A DNA stretch of 64,000 nucleotides, taken from contig NZ_JQGJ02000004.1 in the NCBI RefSeq assembly GCF_000802155.2, positions 530,045-594,044 on the forward strand, read 5' to 3'. Positions 18,186-30,748 of the stretch are shown one piece after another (position 1 is the stretch's first letter; every line of letters begins with the position of its first letter). Both the position numbers and the translations under genes were made by a program. Under the pieces are notes generated by a model. The model had not been told where the DNA came from. It made no database searches and was given only the letters and a program-made list of their open reading frames with translations. Origin of the DNA: Pseudomonas frederiksbergensis. GTDB lineage: Bacteria; Pseudomonadota; Gammaproteobacteria; Pseudomonadales; Pseudomonadaceae.

Positions 18186-18225
18186 AAAAAAAGCCCTGGA
18201 CCGGTCACCCGGTCCAGGGCTTTTT
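18186..18225. terminator. Strong bidirectional terminator
   Basis: A-run, then AAGCCCTGGACCGG-TCAC-CCGGTCCAGGGCTT, then a T-run, between convergent sohB and the DUF934 gene. Confidence 0.9.
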
Positions 18226-18238
18226 CATGCATCAGGTT

Positions 18239-18733
18239 TCAGCGACGACGAAACAGCGGCAGCGGCTCGTCAGTGGCGGCCTGATAAGTCACCGAGAAAT
18301 CCTTGAGGCTTTCAAGGGCTTCGTACGGGTCCTTGTCGGCACGCAGGGCAAAGGCGTCGAACCCGCAACGGCGCATGTAGAACAACTGGTCGCGCAGCAC
18401 GTCGCCAATGGCGCGCAATTCACCCTTGAAACCATAGCGTTCACGCAACAGGCGGGCATTGGAGTAGCTGCGCCCATCGGTGAAGGCCGGGAAGTTCAGG
18501 GCGATGACTTGGAGCTGGTTGGCGTCATCACCGATTTCTTCCGCTTCCTCGTCGGCGTCCAGCCACACACCCAGGCCGCCGTCGCGGGCCTTGAGGGCGT
18601 GGGCGTGATCGCGCCAGAGGGCCAGGGGCACGATCAGATCGTCGCAGTTGGAAATGCCATCGAGAGTCGCGTCCTTGGGCAGCAGGTGCCAGGTCTCGTC
18701 GATGACTTCGTTGTTCTTAATGATTCGCTGCAT
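18239..18733 (-). CDS. DUF934 protein coupled to CysI
   Basis: 164 residues of the DUF934 family, found next to siroheme-dependent nitrite/sulfite reductases. The conserved centre is LNFPAFTDGRSYSNARLLRERYGFKGELRAIGDVLRDQL, followed by MRRCGFDAFAL. Its ATG lies 17 bases inside the end of cysI, so translation is coupled and the two products are probably made together. It is thought to assist sulfite reduction (context inference); no catalytic motif is visible. Confidence 0.9.
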   Translation of the reverse strand: MQRIIKNNEVIDETWHLLPKDATLDGISNCDDLIVPLALWRDHAHALKARDGGLGVWLDADEEAEEIGDDANQLQVIALNFPAFTDGRSYSNARLLRERYGFKGELRAIGDVLRDQLFYMRRCGFDAFALRADKDPYEALESLKDFSVTYQAATDEPLPLFRRR

Positions 18734-20375
18734 AGACGCGTTCCTTGAAGAGGTCGATGCCGATACGTTGATAAGTGTCGATGAAACGCTCGTCTTCGGT
18801 ACGTTGTTCGATGTACACGTCGATCAGCTTCTCGATCACGTCCGGCATGTCATCCTGGGCAAACGATGGGCCGAGGATCTTGCCCAGGCTGGCGTCGCGG
18901 CTGCCGCTGCCGCCGAGGGAGACCTGGTAGAACTCTTCGCCTTTCTTGTCCACGCCGAGGATGCCGATGTGGCCGACGTGGTGGTGGCCACAGGCGTTCA
19001 TGCACCCGGAAATGTTCAGGTCCAGTTCGCCGATGTCGAACAGGTAGTCCAAGTCGTCGAAACGGCGCTGGATCGATTCGGCGATCGGGATCGACTTGGC
19101 GTTCGCCAGGGAGCAGAAGTCGCCACCCGGGCAGCAGATCATGTCGGTCAGCAGGCCGATGTTCGGCGTGGCAAAGCCTTGTTCGCGCAGCTCGCCCCAC
19201 AGGGTGAACAACTGGCTCTGTTCAACGTCCGCCAGGATGATGTTCTGCTCGTGGGAGGTGCGCAGTTGGCCGAAGCTGTAGCGCTCGGCCAGGTCGGCCA
19301 CGGCGTCCAGTTGCTTGTCGGTGATGTCGCCAGGCGCAACGCCGGTTGGTTTCAGCGACAGGGTCACCGCAACGTAGCCCGGCTTCTTGTGCTTGAGGGT
19401 GTTGCGAGTACGCCAGCGGGCGAAACCCGGGTGTTCCTTGTCGAGGGCAGCCAGTTCGCCGTCCTGGTTGTCCAGGGCCTTATAGGCTGGATCGACGAAG
19501 TGCTTGGCGACACGATGCACTTCGGCTTCGGTCAGGGTGGTCTGGCCGCCACGCAGGTGGACCATCTCGGCCTCGACCTTCTCGGCGAACACTTCAGGCG
19601 TCAGGGCCTTGACCAGGATCTTGATCCGCGCCTTGTACTTGTTGTCGCGACGGCCATAACGGTTGTACACCCGCAGGATGGCGTCGAGGTAACTGAGCAA
19701 GTCCTGCCACGGCAGGAATTCGTTGATGAACGCGCCGACCACCGGTGTACGGCCCAGGCCGCCGCCCACCAGCACACGGAAGCCCAGCTCGCCGGCGGCG
19801 TTGTAGACCGTCTCCAGGCCGATGTCATGGACTTCGATGGCCGCGCGGTCCGAGCTCGATCCGTTGATGGCGATCTTGAACTTGCGCGGCAGATAGGCAA
19901 ATTCGGGGTGGAACGTCGTCCATTGACGAACGATTTCGCACCATGGACGTGGATCGATCAGCTCGTCGGCCGCGACGCCGGCAAACTGGTCGGTGGTGAC
20001 GTTGCGCAGGCAGTTGCCGCTGGTCTGAATCGCGTGCATCTGCACGGTGGCCAGTTCGGCCAGGATCTCAGGGACATCTTCCAGGGCCGGCCAGTTGTAC
20101 TGGACGTTCTGCCGGGTACTGATGTGGGCGTAGCCCTTGTCATAGTCGCGGGCAATCTGGGCCAGCTTGCGCACCTGGCGCGAGGTCAGTTGGCCATAAG
20201 GCACGGCCACGCGCAGCATCGGCGCGAAGCGCTGGATATACAGGCCATTCTGCAAGCGCAGAGGGCGGAACTCTTCTTCGCTCAGCTCGCCTGCCAGATA
20301 GCGTCGGGTCTGATCACGGAACTGCTTGACGCGGTCCTCGATGATCCGCTGATCGTACTCGTCATATACGTACAT
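18717..20375 (-). CDS. cysI: Sulfite reductase hemoprotein (nitrite/sulfite reductase)
   Basis: 552 residues from ATG 20375 (MYVYDEYDQRIIEDRV). Two ferredoxin-like/siroheme half domains are visible: the first with HISTRQNVQYNWPALEDVPEIL and SGNCLRNVT, the second with the C-terminal 4Fe-4S/siroheme cysteines in CCPGGDFCSLA and NISGCMNACGHHHVGHIGI. It reduces sulfite to sulfide for cysteine synthesis in the cytoplasm. The frame is open to 20465, but the shorter start matches the known P. aeruginosa protein length. SD is weak (CGAGA). The downstream DUF934 gene overlaps it. Confidence 0.94.
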   Translation of the reverse strand: MYVYDEYDQRIIEDRVKQFRDQTRRYLAGELSEEEFRPLRLQNGLYIQRFAPMLRVAVPYGQLTSRQVRKLAQIARDYDKGYAHISTRQNVQYNWPALEDVPEILAELATVQMHAIQTSGNCLRNVTTDQFAGVAADELIDPRPWCEIVRQWTTFHPEFAYLPRKFKIAINGSSSDRAAIEVHDIGLETVYNAAGELGFRVLVGGGLGRTPVVGAFINEFLPWQDLLSYLDAILRVYNRYGRRDNKYKARIKILVKALTPEVFAEKVEAEMVHLRGGQTTLTEAEVHRVAKHFVDPAYKALDNQDGELAALDKEHPGFARWRTRNTLKHKKPGYVAVTLSLKPTGVAPGDITDKQLDAVADLAERYSFGQLRTSHEQNIILADVEQSQLFTLWGELREQGFATPNIGLLTDMICCPGGDFCSLANAKSIPIAESIQRRFDDLDYLFDIGELDLNISGCMNACGHHHVGHIGILGVDKKGEEFYQVSLGGSGSRDASLGKILGPSFAQDDMPDVIEKLIDVYIEQRTEDERFIDTYQRIGIDLFKERVYAANH

Positions 20376-20666
20376 ATAAGTCTCGGTCTCAGGCTTGGGC
20401 CGATCAGAAACAGCTGCATGTTGGCTCGCTGGAATCGGGTTCTGCCTCGGCAATTCTGCGCGCACGGCCGCGCACTCCTAGGGGAGCCGGTGCAAGATAC
20501 CTGTTTTGGGTTATGCGCAAAAGTGATGTTTGAGTATATGTAAAGAACCAAATCGACTAATGAGATTGATTATTGCCTAACCCACATTTGTCGTGCGGGC
20601 AATCATCGTCTTAACTGTGGACGAGTCCCTATGCAATCACCTACAAAACCGACAAGAGGCGATGCA

Positions 20667-20780
20667 ATGAGCAATCCGACCAAAGCAAGGAAAAGCGACA
20701 GCACTGTTGATGCCTGGGCCATTCTGTTCCTGATTATCCTGGTGGTGGGCACCGCAGTGTTCTGGGTCAGTCATCAATAA
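20667..20780 (+). CDS. 37-residue single-pass membrane protein
   Basis: ATG 20667 with AAGAGG seven bases upstream, ending at TAA 20778-20780. The product is a hydrophilic, positively charged N-terminus (MSNPTKARKSDSTVDAW) followed by one hydrophobic helix (AILFLIILVVGTAVFWV) and SHQ. The positive-inside charge predicts an N-in orientation in the inner membrane. A REPIN begins 23 bases after the stop, as it does after many real genes here. The rest of the 290-bp gap upstream to cysI (20376-20666) is AT-rich and shows no other gene. Function not recognised. Confidence 0.6.
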   Translation: MSNPTKARKSDSTVDAWAILFLIILVVGTAVFWVSHQ

Positions 20781-20802
20781 TTTGTCGTCAACGCAATCCC
20801 AA

Positions 20803-20892
20803 TGTGGGAGCGGGCTTGCTCGCGAAAACGGTGTTTCAGTCAACATCGACAGTGACTGACACACCGTTTTCGCGAGCAAGCCCGCTCCCACA
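20803..20892. repeat. REPIN (two inverted REPs)
   Basis: TGTGGGAGCGGGCTTGCTCG opens the element and its exact inverted copy closes it; the inner flanks (CGAAAACGGTGT ... ACACCGTTTTCG) also pair. This is the P. fluorescens GTGGGAGCGGGCTTGC type, as a 90-bp long hairpin between a convergent gene pair. Confidence 0.9.
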
Positions 20893-20916
20893 AGGTTGTG
20901 TCGCAGGTAGATAGAG

Positions 20917-21126
20917 CTACAACCCCGCCAGATGCACCACCAGCTTGACGATGCCAAACAGCGTCAGGGCGAAGATCACCGTGAACACGATGCCAAGGAT
21001 CACGAAGTGACTCGGCTTGCCATGGGTGAAATCCCGGGCGCGGTTCTTGCCGCTCTGCACACCGAACGCGGCGGCAAGCACGCTGTGCATCATCTGCAAC
21101 AGCGTTGGCGGTTTGTTGTCGTCCAT
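20917..21126 (-). CDS. DUF2970 small membrane protein
   Basis: 69 residues from ATG 21126 with GAGGG upstream. It has the DUF2970 pattern: MMHSVLAAAFGVQSGKNRARDF followed by a C-terminal membrane helix, FVILGIVFTVIFALTLFGIV. Small inner-membrane protein of unknown role. It lies 92 bases downstream of metH in the same direction. Confidence 0.85.
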   Translation of the reverse strand: MDDNKPPTLLQMMHSVLAAAFGVQSGKNRARDFTHGKPSHFVILGIVFTVIFALTLFGIVKLVVHLAGL

Positions 21127-21218
21127 AAATCCCTCGTCTGCCATGGGTTTGGGACAAGCATAGACAACCCATGGAAAAAGATCGCAGCGCGCCAAGGCTG
21201 CGATCCGTTCTGAAGGAC

Positions 21219-24929
<3,711 letters not shown>

Positions 24930-25084
24930 AGGACTACCCGGAAAAAAAGACCATTACGAAGGCCCGGATAATAGCAAACCTGCGTAGGATTTGATCATGT
25001 GAGGCTTTTGCATGAAAGCTGCTCATGTTTGCAAGGCGATGCTGGCCCGGTAGAATCGCCGAATTATCTCTTAGGGACCGAGAC

Positions 25085-27376
25085 ATGCCGTACCGCGTCT
25101 TATTCGGCAGTCTGTTGCTGCTGTTGTCTTTTACCGCAGCCGCCGGGAATCCCACTCCCGCGATTTCCTACGCCCGCGACATCCAGCCGATCTTCACAGA
25201 GAAATGCGTGGCCTGTCATGCCTGCTACGACTCTCCCTGCCAGTTGAACCTGGGCAGCGGCGAAGGTGCGGCACGAGGGGCGAGCAAGCTGTCGGTGTAC
25301 GACGGCGAACGACGCCAGGCCGCCGATCCGACTCGGTTGTTCTATGATGCGTCCGGCCAGCGGGCCTGGCAGCGCAAGGGTTTCTATTCGGTCATCGATG
25401 CCCAGGGCAGCCAGGCTGCGTTGATGGCCCGCATGCTGGAGCTAGGGCACAGCACGCCATTGCAGCCGAACGCCAAGTTGCCCGAAGACATCGTGCTTGG
25501 GCTCAATCGCAACAACAGTTGCCCGATGCCAGACCAATTTGAAGCCTACGCGGCTATCCATCCAAAGGAAGGCATGCCTCTGGCGGTCACTGGCCTGACC
25601 GATCAGCAATACCAGACGCTGCAGCGCTGGCTGGCCGCCGGCGCGCCTATCGACCAGCAGGCCTTGGCACCGAGCGCCGCCGAAGCCCTGCAGGTGGTGC
25701 AATGGGAAAACCTGCTCAACGCCCCCGGCGCACGGGAAAGCCTGGTGGGCCGCTGGTTGTTCGAACATTGGTTTTTAGCGCACATCTATTTCAAGGGCGG
25801 CGAGCCGGGGCATTTCTTCCAGTGGGTGCGTTCGCGCACGCCCACCGGCCAGCCGATCGACCTGATCAACACCCGTCGCCCCAACGATGACCCCGGTACC
25901 CGCATCTATTACCGGCTGTGGCCGGTGCAGGGGGTGATCGTGCACAAGACCCATATCACCTATGGCTTGAGCGCGGCAAAAATGGCGCGGATCAAGAGCC
26001 TGTTCTATAGCGGCAACTGGCAGGTCAGCGCGTTGCCGGGCTACGGGCCGGAGCGCCGGGCCAATCCGTTTTCCACGTTCGAGGCGATCCCGGCCCAGGC
26101 CCGCTACCAATTCATGCTCGATAACGCCGAGTATTTCGTGCGTACCTTCATCCGCGGTCCGGTGTGCCGGGGCCAGATCGCCACGGACGTGATTCGCGAT
26201 AACTTCTGGGCGCTGTTCCAGGCGCCCGAGCACGACCTGTACATCACCGACCCGAACTACCGCGGCCAGGCCACGCCGCTACTGGCGATGCCGGGGCAGA
26301 ACGATGACGTGGGGAGTGTCGTCAGCCTCTGGCTCGACTATCGCGACAAGCGCAACGAATACGAAGCCCTGCGCCGCGACAGTTACGCCGAGCTGCCGGC
26401 GCCGAGCTGGTCGACGCTGTGGGCCGGCAATGACAATGCGCTGCTGAGCATCTTCCGGCATTTCGACAGTGCCTCGGTGACCAAGGGCTTGATTGGCGAC
26501 GTGCCGCAGACGATGTGGCTGTTCGACTTCCCGCTGCTGGAGCGCACCTATTATCAACTGGCGGTGAATTTCGACGTGTTCGGCAACGTCTCCCACCAGG
26601 CCCAGACCCGGCTGTATTTCGACTTGATCCGCAATGGCGCGGAACAGAATTTCCTGCGCCTGATGCCAGCCGATTCCCGCGAGGGCTATCTGGACGACTG
26701 GTATCAGGCTGGAGGGAAGTTCAAGATGTGGCTCGATTACGAGGCGATCGACGACGATAAACCGACGGCCCTCAAGCTCAGCGAGGCGGACCCCAAGCGC
26801 GATTTCGCCCATCAGTTGCTGGCCCATTATGGCGAACTGAACGCTCGTCCCGATCCGATCAATCGCTGCGACGGCGCCTATTGCTCGCGCCCGAACATCG
26901 ATCCAACGCTGCAGAACGCCGAGCAGGCGTTAAATCGCTTGGTGTCACGCCCGGCGGCGGGCTTGAAGGTGATCGACCAATTGCCGGAGGCGACGATGCT
27001 GCGCGTCGAAACCGCGAGCGGTCGCCGTGAGGTCTACAGCCTGCTGCGCAACCGCGCCCACAGCAACGTGGCGTTCCTGCTGGGCGAAGAAAGCCGCTAC
27101 CAGCCAGGGTTGGACACGCTGACCATCTACCCGGGTGTGCTCAGCAGCTATCCGAACTTCATCTTCAACATCCCCGCCGGGCAGGTGCCGGCGTTCGTCG
27201 ATGCAATGGAACGCGCGCCGGACGCAGCGGCATTCGAGCGCATCGTCGAGCGCTGGGGGATCCGGCGCAGTCACCCGCAGTTCTGGCAGTATTTCCATGA
27301 CTTGAGCCGATACATCCAGGAAACCGACCCCGTGGAAGCGGGCGTACTCGACATGAATCGCTACCAGAACCTCTGA
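25085..27376 (+). CDS. cti: Periplasmic fatty acid cis/trans isomerase
   Basis: 763 residues from ATG 25085. N-terminal signal peptide (VLFGSLLLLLSFTAAAG), then a c-type heme motif CVACHAC near residue 40, unique to Cti among lipid isomerases. The long body with EHWFLAHIYF and FIRGPVCRGQIATDVI matches the family. The enzyme converts cis-unsaturated membrane fatty acids to trans forms in situ when cells meet solvents, heat or other membrane stress. It is monocistronic, with a strong terminator immediately downstream. Confidence 0.95.
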   Translation: MPYRVLFGSLLLLLSFTAAAGNPTPAISYARDIQPIFTEKCVACHACYDSPCQLNLGSGEGAARGASKLSVYDGERRQAADPTRLFYDASGQRAWQRKGFYSVIDAQGSQAALMARMLELGHSTPLQPNAKLPEDIVLGLNRNNSCPMPDQFEAYAAIHPKEGMPLAVTGLTDQQYQTLQRWLAAGAPIDQQALAPSAAEALQVVQWENLLNAPGARESLVGRWLFEHWFLAHIYFKGGEPGHFFQWVRSRTPTGQPIDLINTRRPNDDPGTRIYYRLWPVQGVIVHKTHITYGLSAAKMARIKSLFYSGNWQVSALPGYGPERRANPFSTFEAIPAQARYQFMLDNAEYFVRTFIRGPVCRGQIATDVIRDNFWALFQAPEHDLYITDPNYRGQATPLLAMPGQNDDVGSVVSLWLDYRDKRNEYEALRRDSYAELPAPSWSTLWAGNDNALLSIFRHFDSASVTKGLIGDVPQTMWLFDFPLLERTYYQLAVNFDVFGNVSHQAQTRLYFDLIRNGAEQNFLRLMPADSREGYLDDWYQAGGKFKMWLDYEAIDDDKPTALKLSEADPKRDFAHQLLAHYGELNARPDPINRCDGAYCSRPNIDPTLQNAEQALNRLVSRPAAGLKVIDQLPEATMLRVETASGRREVYSLLRNRAHSNVAFLLGEESRYQPGLDTLTIYPGVLSSYPNFIFNIPAGQVPAFVDAMERAPDAAAFERIVERWGIRRSHPQFWQYFHDLSRYIQETDPVEAGVLDMNRYQNL

Positions 27377-27378
27377 AC

Positions 27379-27418
27379 AAGCAGCCGACGGCGGGCCCTT
27401 GCGCCGTCGGCTGCTTTC
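27379..27418 (+). terminator. Terminator of cti
   Basis: AAGCAGCCGACGGCG-GGCCCTTG-CGCCGTCGGCTGCTTT, a 15-pair stem three bases after the stop. Confidence 0.85.
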
Positions 27419-27422
27419 CTGA

Positions 27423-28076
<654 letters not shown>

Positions 28077-28082
28077 TTGTCG

Positions 28083-28150
28083 CGATGGGATCTCTGTGCC
28101 GAGGGGATCTCCGTGGCGACGGGATTTAGCCGTGGCGAGGGGATTTATCC
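28083..28150. repeat. Degenerate tandem copies of a REP core
   Basis: Four successive units resemble GTGGCGAGGGGATTTA: CGCGATGGGATCTCT, GTGCCGAGGGGATCTCC, GTGGCGACGGGATTTAGCC and GTGGCGAGGGGATTTATCC. The last is also the left arm of the following REPIN. Confidence 0.6.
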
Positions 28151-28242
28151 CCGTTGGGGCGCGTAGCGCCCCCTCATCCAGCCGCAAAATTCAGGATTAT
28201 GGGGCTGCTGGGCGGCCCAGCGGGGATAGATCCCCTCGCCAC
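28132..28242. repeat. REPIN of the GTGGCGAGGGGATTTATCCCC type
   Basis: The left arm GTGGCGAGGGGATTTATCCCC at 28132 and the inverted right arm GGGGATAGATCCCCTCGCCAC ending at 28242 enclose a second hairpin, GGGGCGCGTAGCGCCCC. It fills most of the 200-bp gap between convergent nfuA and cobM. Confidence 0.82.
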
Positions 28243-28277
28243 AAAAACTCCCACATAAAATCGGTTGAGCCGACAAG

Positions 28278-29024
28278 TCACGGCCTGTAGAGATGCGCAT
28301 GCCCGGCGCGGTACAGCGACGACTCGCTGAATACATCATTGCCCAACACCCGTCCCACCAGAATCAACGCCGTACGCCTGAAGCCCTTGGCCTGCACCTT
28401 CACGGCGATATCCTCAAGCGTCCCCACCGCCCAATCCTGATCCGGCCACGTTGCCCGGTGAATCACCGCTATCGGACAATCCGCGCCATAGTGGGGCAGC
28501 AGTTCGTCGACTATTTTTTCCAGATGATTGACCCCCAGGTGGATCGCCATGGTCGCCCGGTGTTGCGCCAGGCTGACCAGTTCTTCTCCCGTGGGCATGG
28601 CGGTTTTGTCCGCGTAACGGGTCAGGATCACGCTCTGGGAGACGTCCGGTAACGTCAGCTCGGCACCCAGCAGGGCGGCGCAGGCTGAGGTGGCGGTCAC
28701 GCCGGGAATGATTTCGAAAGGAATGCCCAGTTCCCTCAGGCAACGGATCTGCTCGCCGATCGCCCCATAAAGGCTTGGGTCGCCGGAATGCACACGGGCC
28801 ACATCCTGGCCTTTGAGGTGGGCGGTCTTGATCAAATCGATAATCTGTTCCAGGTGCAGCTCGGCGCTGTTGACCACCTGTTCGGCGCGATGGCCTTCCA
28901 GGACCGCTGCCGGCACCAGGGAACCGGCGTAGATGATCACGGCGCAACTGCGAATCAGCCGCTGGCCCTTTACAGTGATCAGTTCGGGGTCGCCGGGGCC
29001 GGCGCCGATGAAGTAAACGGTCAT
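28278..29024 (-). CDS. cobM: Precorrin-4 C11-methyltransferase
   Basis: 248 residues from ATG 29024 (AGGAA upstream; ATG 29057 is in frame but unsupported). Tetrapyrrole methylase fold: SAM-binding VYFIGAGPGDPELITVKG at the start, AGSLVPAAVL, ARVHSGDPSLYGA, and IIPGVTATSACAALLGAELT. It methylates C11 of the corrin precursor in the aerobic cobalamin pathway. It is last in the minus-strand run cbtB-cbtA-cobE-cobM under the cobalamin riboswitch; 70 bases separate it from cobE. Confidence 0.94.
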   Translation of the reverse strand: MTVYFIGAGPGDPELITVKGQRLIRSCAVIIYAGSLVPAAVLEGHRAEQVVNSAELHLEQIIDLIKTAHLKGQDVARVHSGDPSLYGAIGEQIRCLRELGIPFEIIPGVTATSACAALLGAELTLPDVSQSVILTRYADKTAMPTGEELVSLAQHRATMAIHLGVNHLEKIVDELLPHYGADCPIAVIHRATWPDQDWAVGTLEDIAVKVQAKGFRRTALILVGRVLGNDVFSESSLYRAGHAHLYRP

Positions 29025-29094
29025 GACCGATTCCTGTAGAAAGATGGGAGCTTGCATGAGCAGCGCTCATGATTCGGCGGGCGATTATCGAGCG

Positions 29095-29499
29095 TTACGA
29101 AGTCACCGCCAATGCCAACGTGGCCTGCGGGTCTTTTTGACGCGTGACCCGCAATGTCGCGGGCGGATTGCCCAATCGATCGGCCAGTGCCAGAGCGGCG
29201 CTTTCGGCGACGCCATGGCAGCCCGTACGTGCGAAGGCGATTTCGGATAGATGGCTGAGCCGCGCTTGATAGCTGGCCAGTTCCGCGGCGCTGAAATACG
29301 TCAGCGGCAACGACAACTGCCCTGCCAGCTCCAACAGGCCCGGTTCGTCGCGCTTGAGATCGATGCTGGCCAACGCCCGTACCTGATCGAGCGTAATGCC
29401 GTGGACCTGCAAAGTCTGGTCAAGCAGTGCCCGCAGTACACTGGCCGGGCAACCACGCTGGCAGCCGAGGCCGACCACCAGGATCGGCTTGCCGTTCAT
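29095..29499 (-). CDS. cobE: Cobalamin biosynthesis protein CobE (CbiG C-terminal domain)
   Basis: 134 residues. It matches the CobE/CbiG_C fold: LVVGLGCQRGCPASVLRALL, ALASIDLKRDEPGLLELA, LPLTYFSAAEL and the conserved TGCHGVAESAALAL. It functions at the ring-contraction and methylation stage of cobalamin synthesis; the precise chemistry of CobE is not settled. Its ATG overlaps the cbtA stop by four bases, so the two are coupled. Confidence 0.88.
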   Translation of the reverse strand: MNGKPILVVGLGCQRGCPASVLRALLDQTLQVHGITLDQVRALASIDLKRDEPGLLELAGQLSLPLTYFSAAELASYQARLSHLSEIAFARTGCHGVAESAALALADRLGNPPATLRVTRQKDPQATLALAVTS

Positions 29500-30191
29500 G
29501 CGTCGTGGTGGGCCTGGGCGCCGCGGCGGAACAGCCAGGCGCTGATCAGGCCCAAGGCCAACCAGAACGCAATGTTGGTCAATTGCGAGGCGAGCTTGAA
29601 CTCAGTTTCCAGCGCCTCGGGAGCCAGCATCGAATGCACTTCGGGCTGGGGCGCGCCGATCACATGAGGCGTCACCAGGATGGCGAGGCCCAGCACCTTC
29701 AACAGCCAATGCCGACCGAACGCAATCAGCGCGATGCCCACCGCCGTGGACGCTGCCGTGCCGATCCACCACATCTGCCGTTGGGCCAGATCCGCCGCTG
29801 CCGTGCCGGGCAATTCCGGTGGCAGGCCGAGGGTCGGCGCCAGGACGAAGGTGGCGTAGCCGGCCAGGCCCCAGAGCAAACCTTGCGACGTGCGCGTCGG
29901 CGCACGCAAGGTGTACAGGCCCGCCAGCATCAGCGCGAAACCCACCGCGACGACCAGGTTGCCGCCCGTGGTGGAGAGAACGCGCTGCCAGCCGTCTTCC
30001 GGTTCCCAGGCTTCGGCGTCATGGGTGTGTGCGGCCCCTGCGGCGTGTTCATGGAGTTCGGTCGTCGGCGCCTTCTCGAAGGTTTCCGCCTGGAGGATCA
30101 ACGGCGATACCCAGAAACTTTGCAGCAGGGTCAGCAGCAGGGCGGCCAGTAGCCCGCTGAACCCAGCGGTTTGCGCGATACGCTTGATCAT
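29496..30191 (-). CDS. cbtA: CbtA, cobalt transporter subunit
   Basis: 231 residues from ATG 30191 (MIKRIAQTAGFSG). About five membrane helices. Between helices 1 and 2 is a His-rich extracytoplasmic loop (HEHAAGAAHTHDAEAW) suited to metal capture. The family pairs with CbtB and is predicted to import cobalt for B12 synthesis. ATG 30212 is also in frame but would overlap the cbtB end. It lies 11 bases after cbtB and is coupled to cobE. Confidence 0.9.
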   Translation of the reverse strand: MIKRIAQTAGFSGLLAALLLTLLQSFWVSPLILQAETFEKAPTTELHEHAAGAAHTHDAEAWEPEDGWQRVLSTTGGNLVVAVGFALMLAGLYTLRAPTRTSQGLLWGLAGYATFVLAPTLGLPPELPGTAAADLAQRQMWWIGTAASTAVGIALIAFGRHWLLKVLGLAILVTPHVIGAPQPEVHSMLAPEALETEFKLASQLTNIAFWLALGLISAWLFRRGAQAHHDA

Positions 30192-30202
30192 GTCGTTGGG
30201 TC

Positions 30203-30391
30203 TCAGTGGCACGGGAACGCGGCGCTGTGCCGTGTGTCGTGGGCCGCGTTGTGCACCGCTTCGATGTGGGAGAAACCGGCGAAATAAACCAGGCCCGCGC
30301 CGAGGATCGAGGCGAGGACCGCCGCGCCCAGGCGCTGGCTCAGGGTGACGGTGCTGCTGATGGTGCGGGCGGTGCTGCTGATGGTCGACAT
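30203..30391 (-). CDS. cbtB: CbtB, small cobalt transporter subunit
   Basis: 62 residues: a single membrane helix (LGAAVLASILGAGLVYFAGF) followed by a His-rich tail (HIEAVHNAAHDTRHSAAFPCH) typical of CbtB and likely to bind cobalt. First gene of the operon; the riboswitch ends about 115 bases upstream. Confidence 0.92.
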   Translation of the reverse strand: MSTISSTARTISSTVTLSQRLGAAVLASILGAGLVYFAGFSHIEAVHNAAHDTRHSAAFPCH

Positions 30392-30505
30392 GGCGCTTCC
30401 CTCTGGTCTGTCAGCGGGCGGAACGAGCGCAATGAGAACCCGGGCGAAGGCTCGCCGGGATTCGAACAGCGCCCGCCCACCGCGGGTTTGTTGTCAATGA
30501 GTCAT

Positions 30506-30695
30506 GGGCCGGTCTCCGGGCTCACGAGGGACAGGGCCTTGGCCGTGCCAGCAAACGTCACCTTCCCATGCGCATGCACAGTGGATTCGACGCTTCGCTC
30601 GTTTACCGTTGCGGGGGCAGCACCGGACTGACGTGGGCTTGAAGTAAAGCACACGATTCACCGGTTTCCCGTTTCACCCTGTGAAGGGCACCCAA
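30506..30695 (-). promoter_or_regulatory. Cobalamin riboswitch controlling cbtBA-cobE-cobM
   Basis: Read on the minus strand, the element contains the conserved core AGTCCGGTGCTGCCCCCGCAACGGTAA split over its usual helices and, at 30507-30522, the B12 box AGCCCGGAGACCGGCC. The start lies near GGGTGCCCTTCACAGGG. Downstream, GC-rich inverted segments (30430-30480) can act as the expression platform hiding the cbtB ribosome site. High cobalamin should repress cobalt uptake. It explains most of the 357-bp gap between cbtB and the next gene. Confidence 0.93.
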
Positions 30696-30748
30696 ACTGG
30701 CGCACAGGAGAGCATGGTCGAGGGCGGGGCGTCAATGCGCAGGCCCGG

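Noticed and set aside
24930..25084. Cobalamin riboswitch in front of metH
   Set aside because: No B12 box or GCAACGGT-type core was found in the 155-bp metH-cti divergent region.
28083..28242. Short tandem repeats as a CRISPR array
   Set aside because: Units are adjacent without unique spacers, are diverged, match the REP core, and no cas gene is present.
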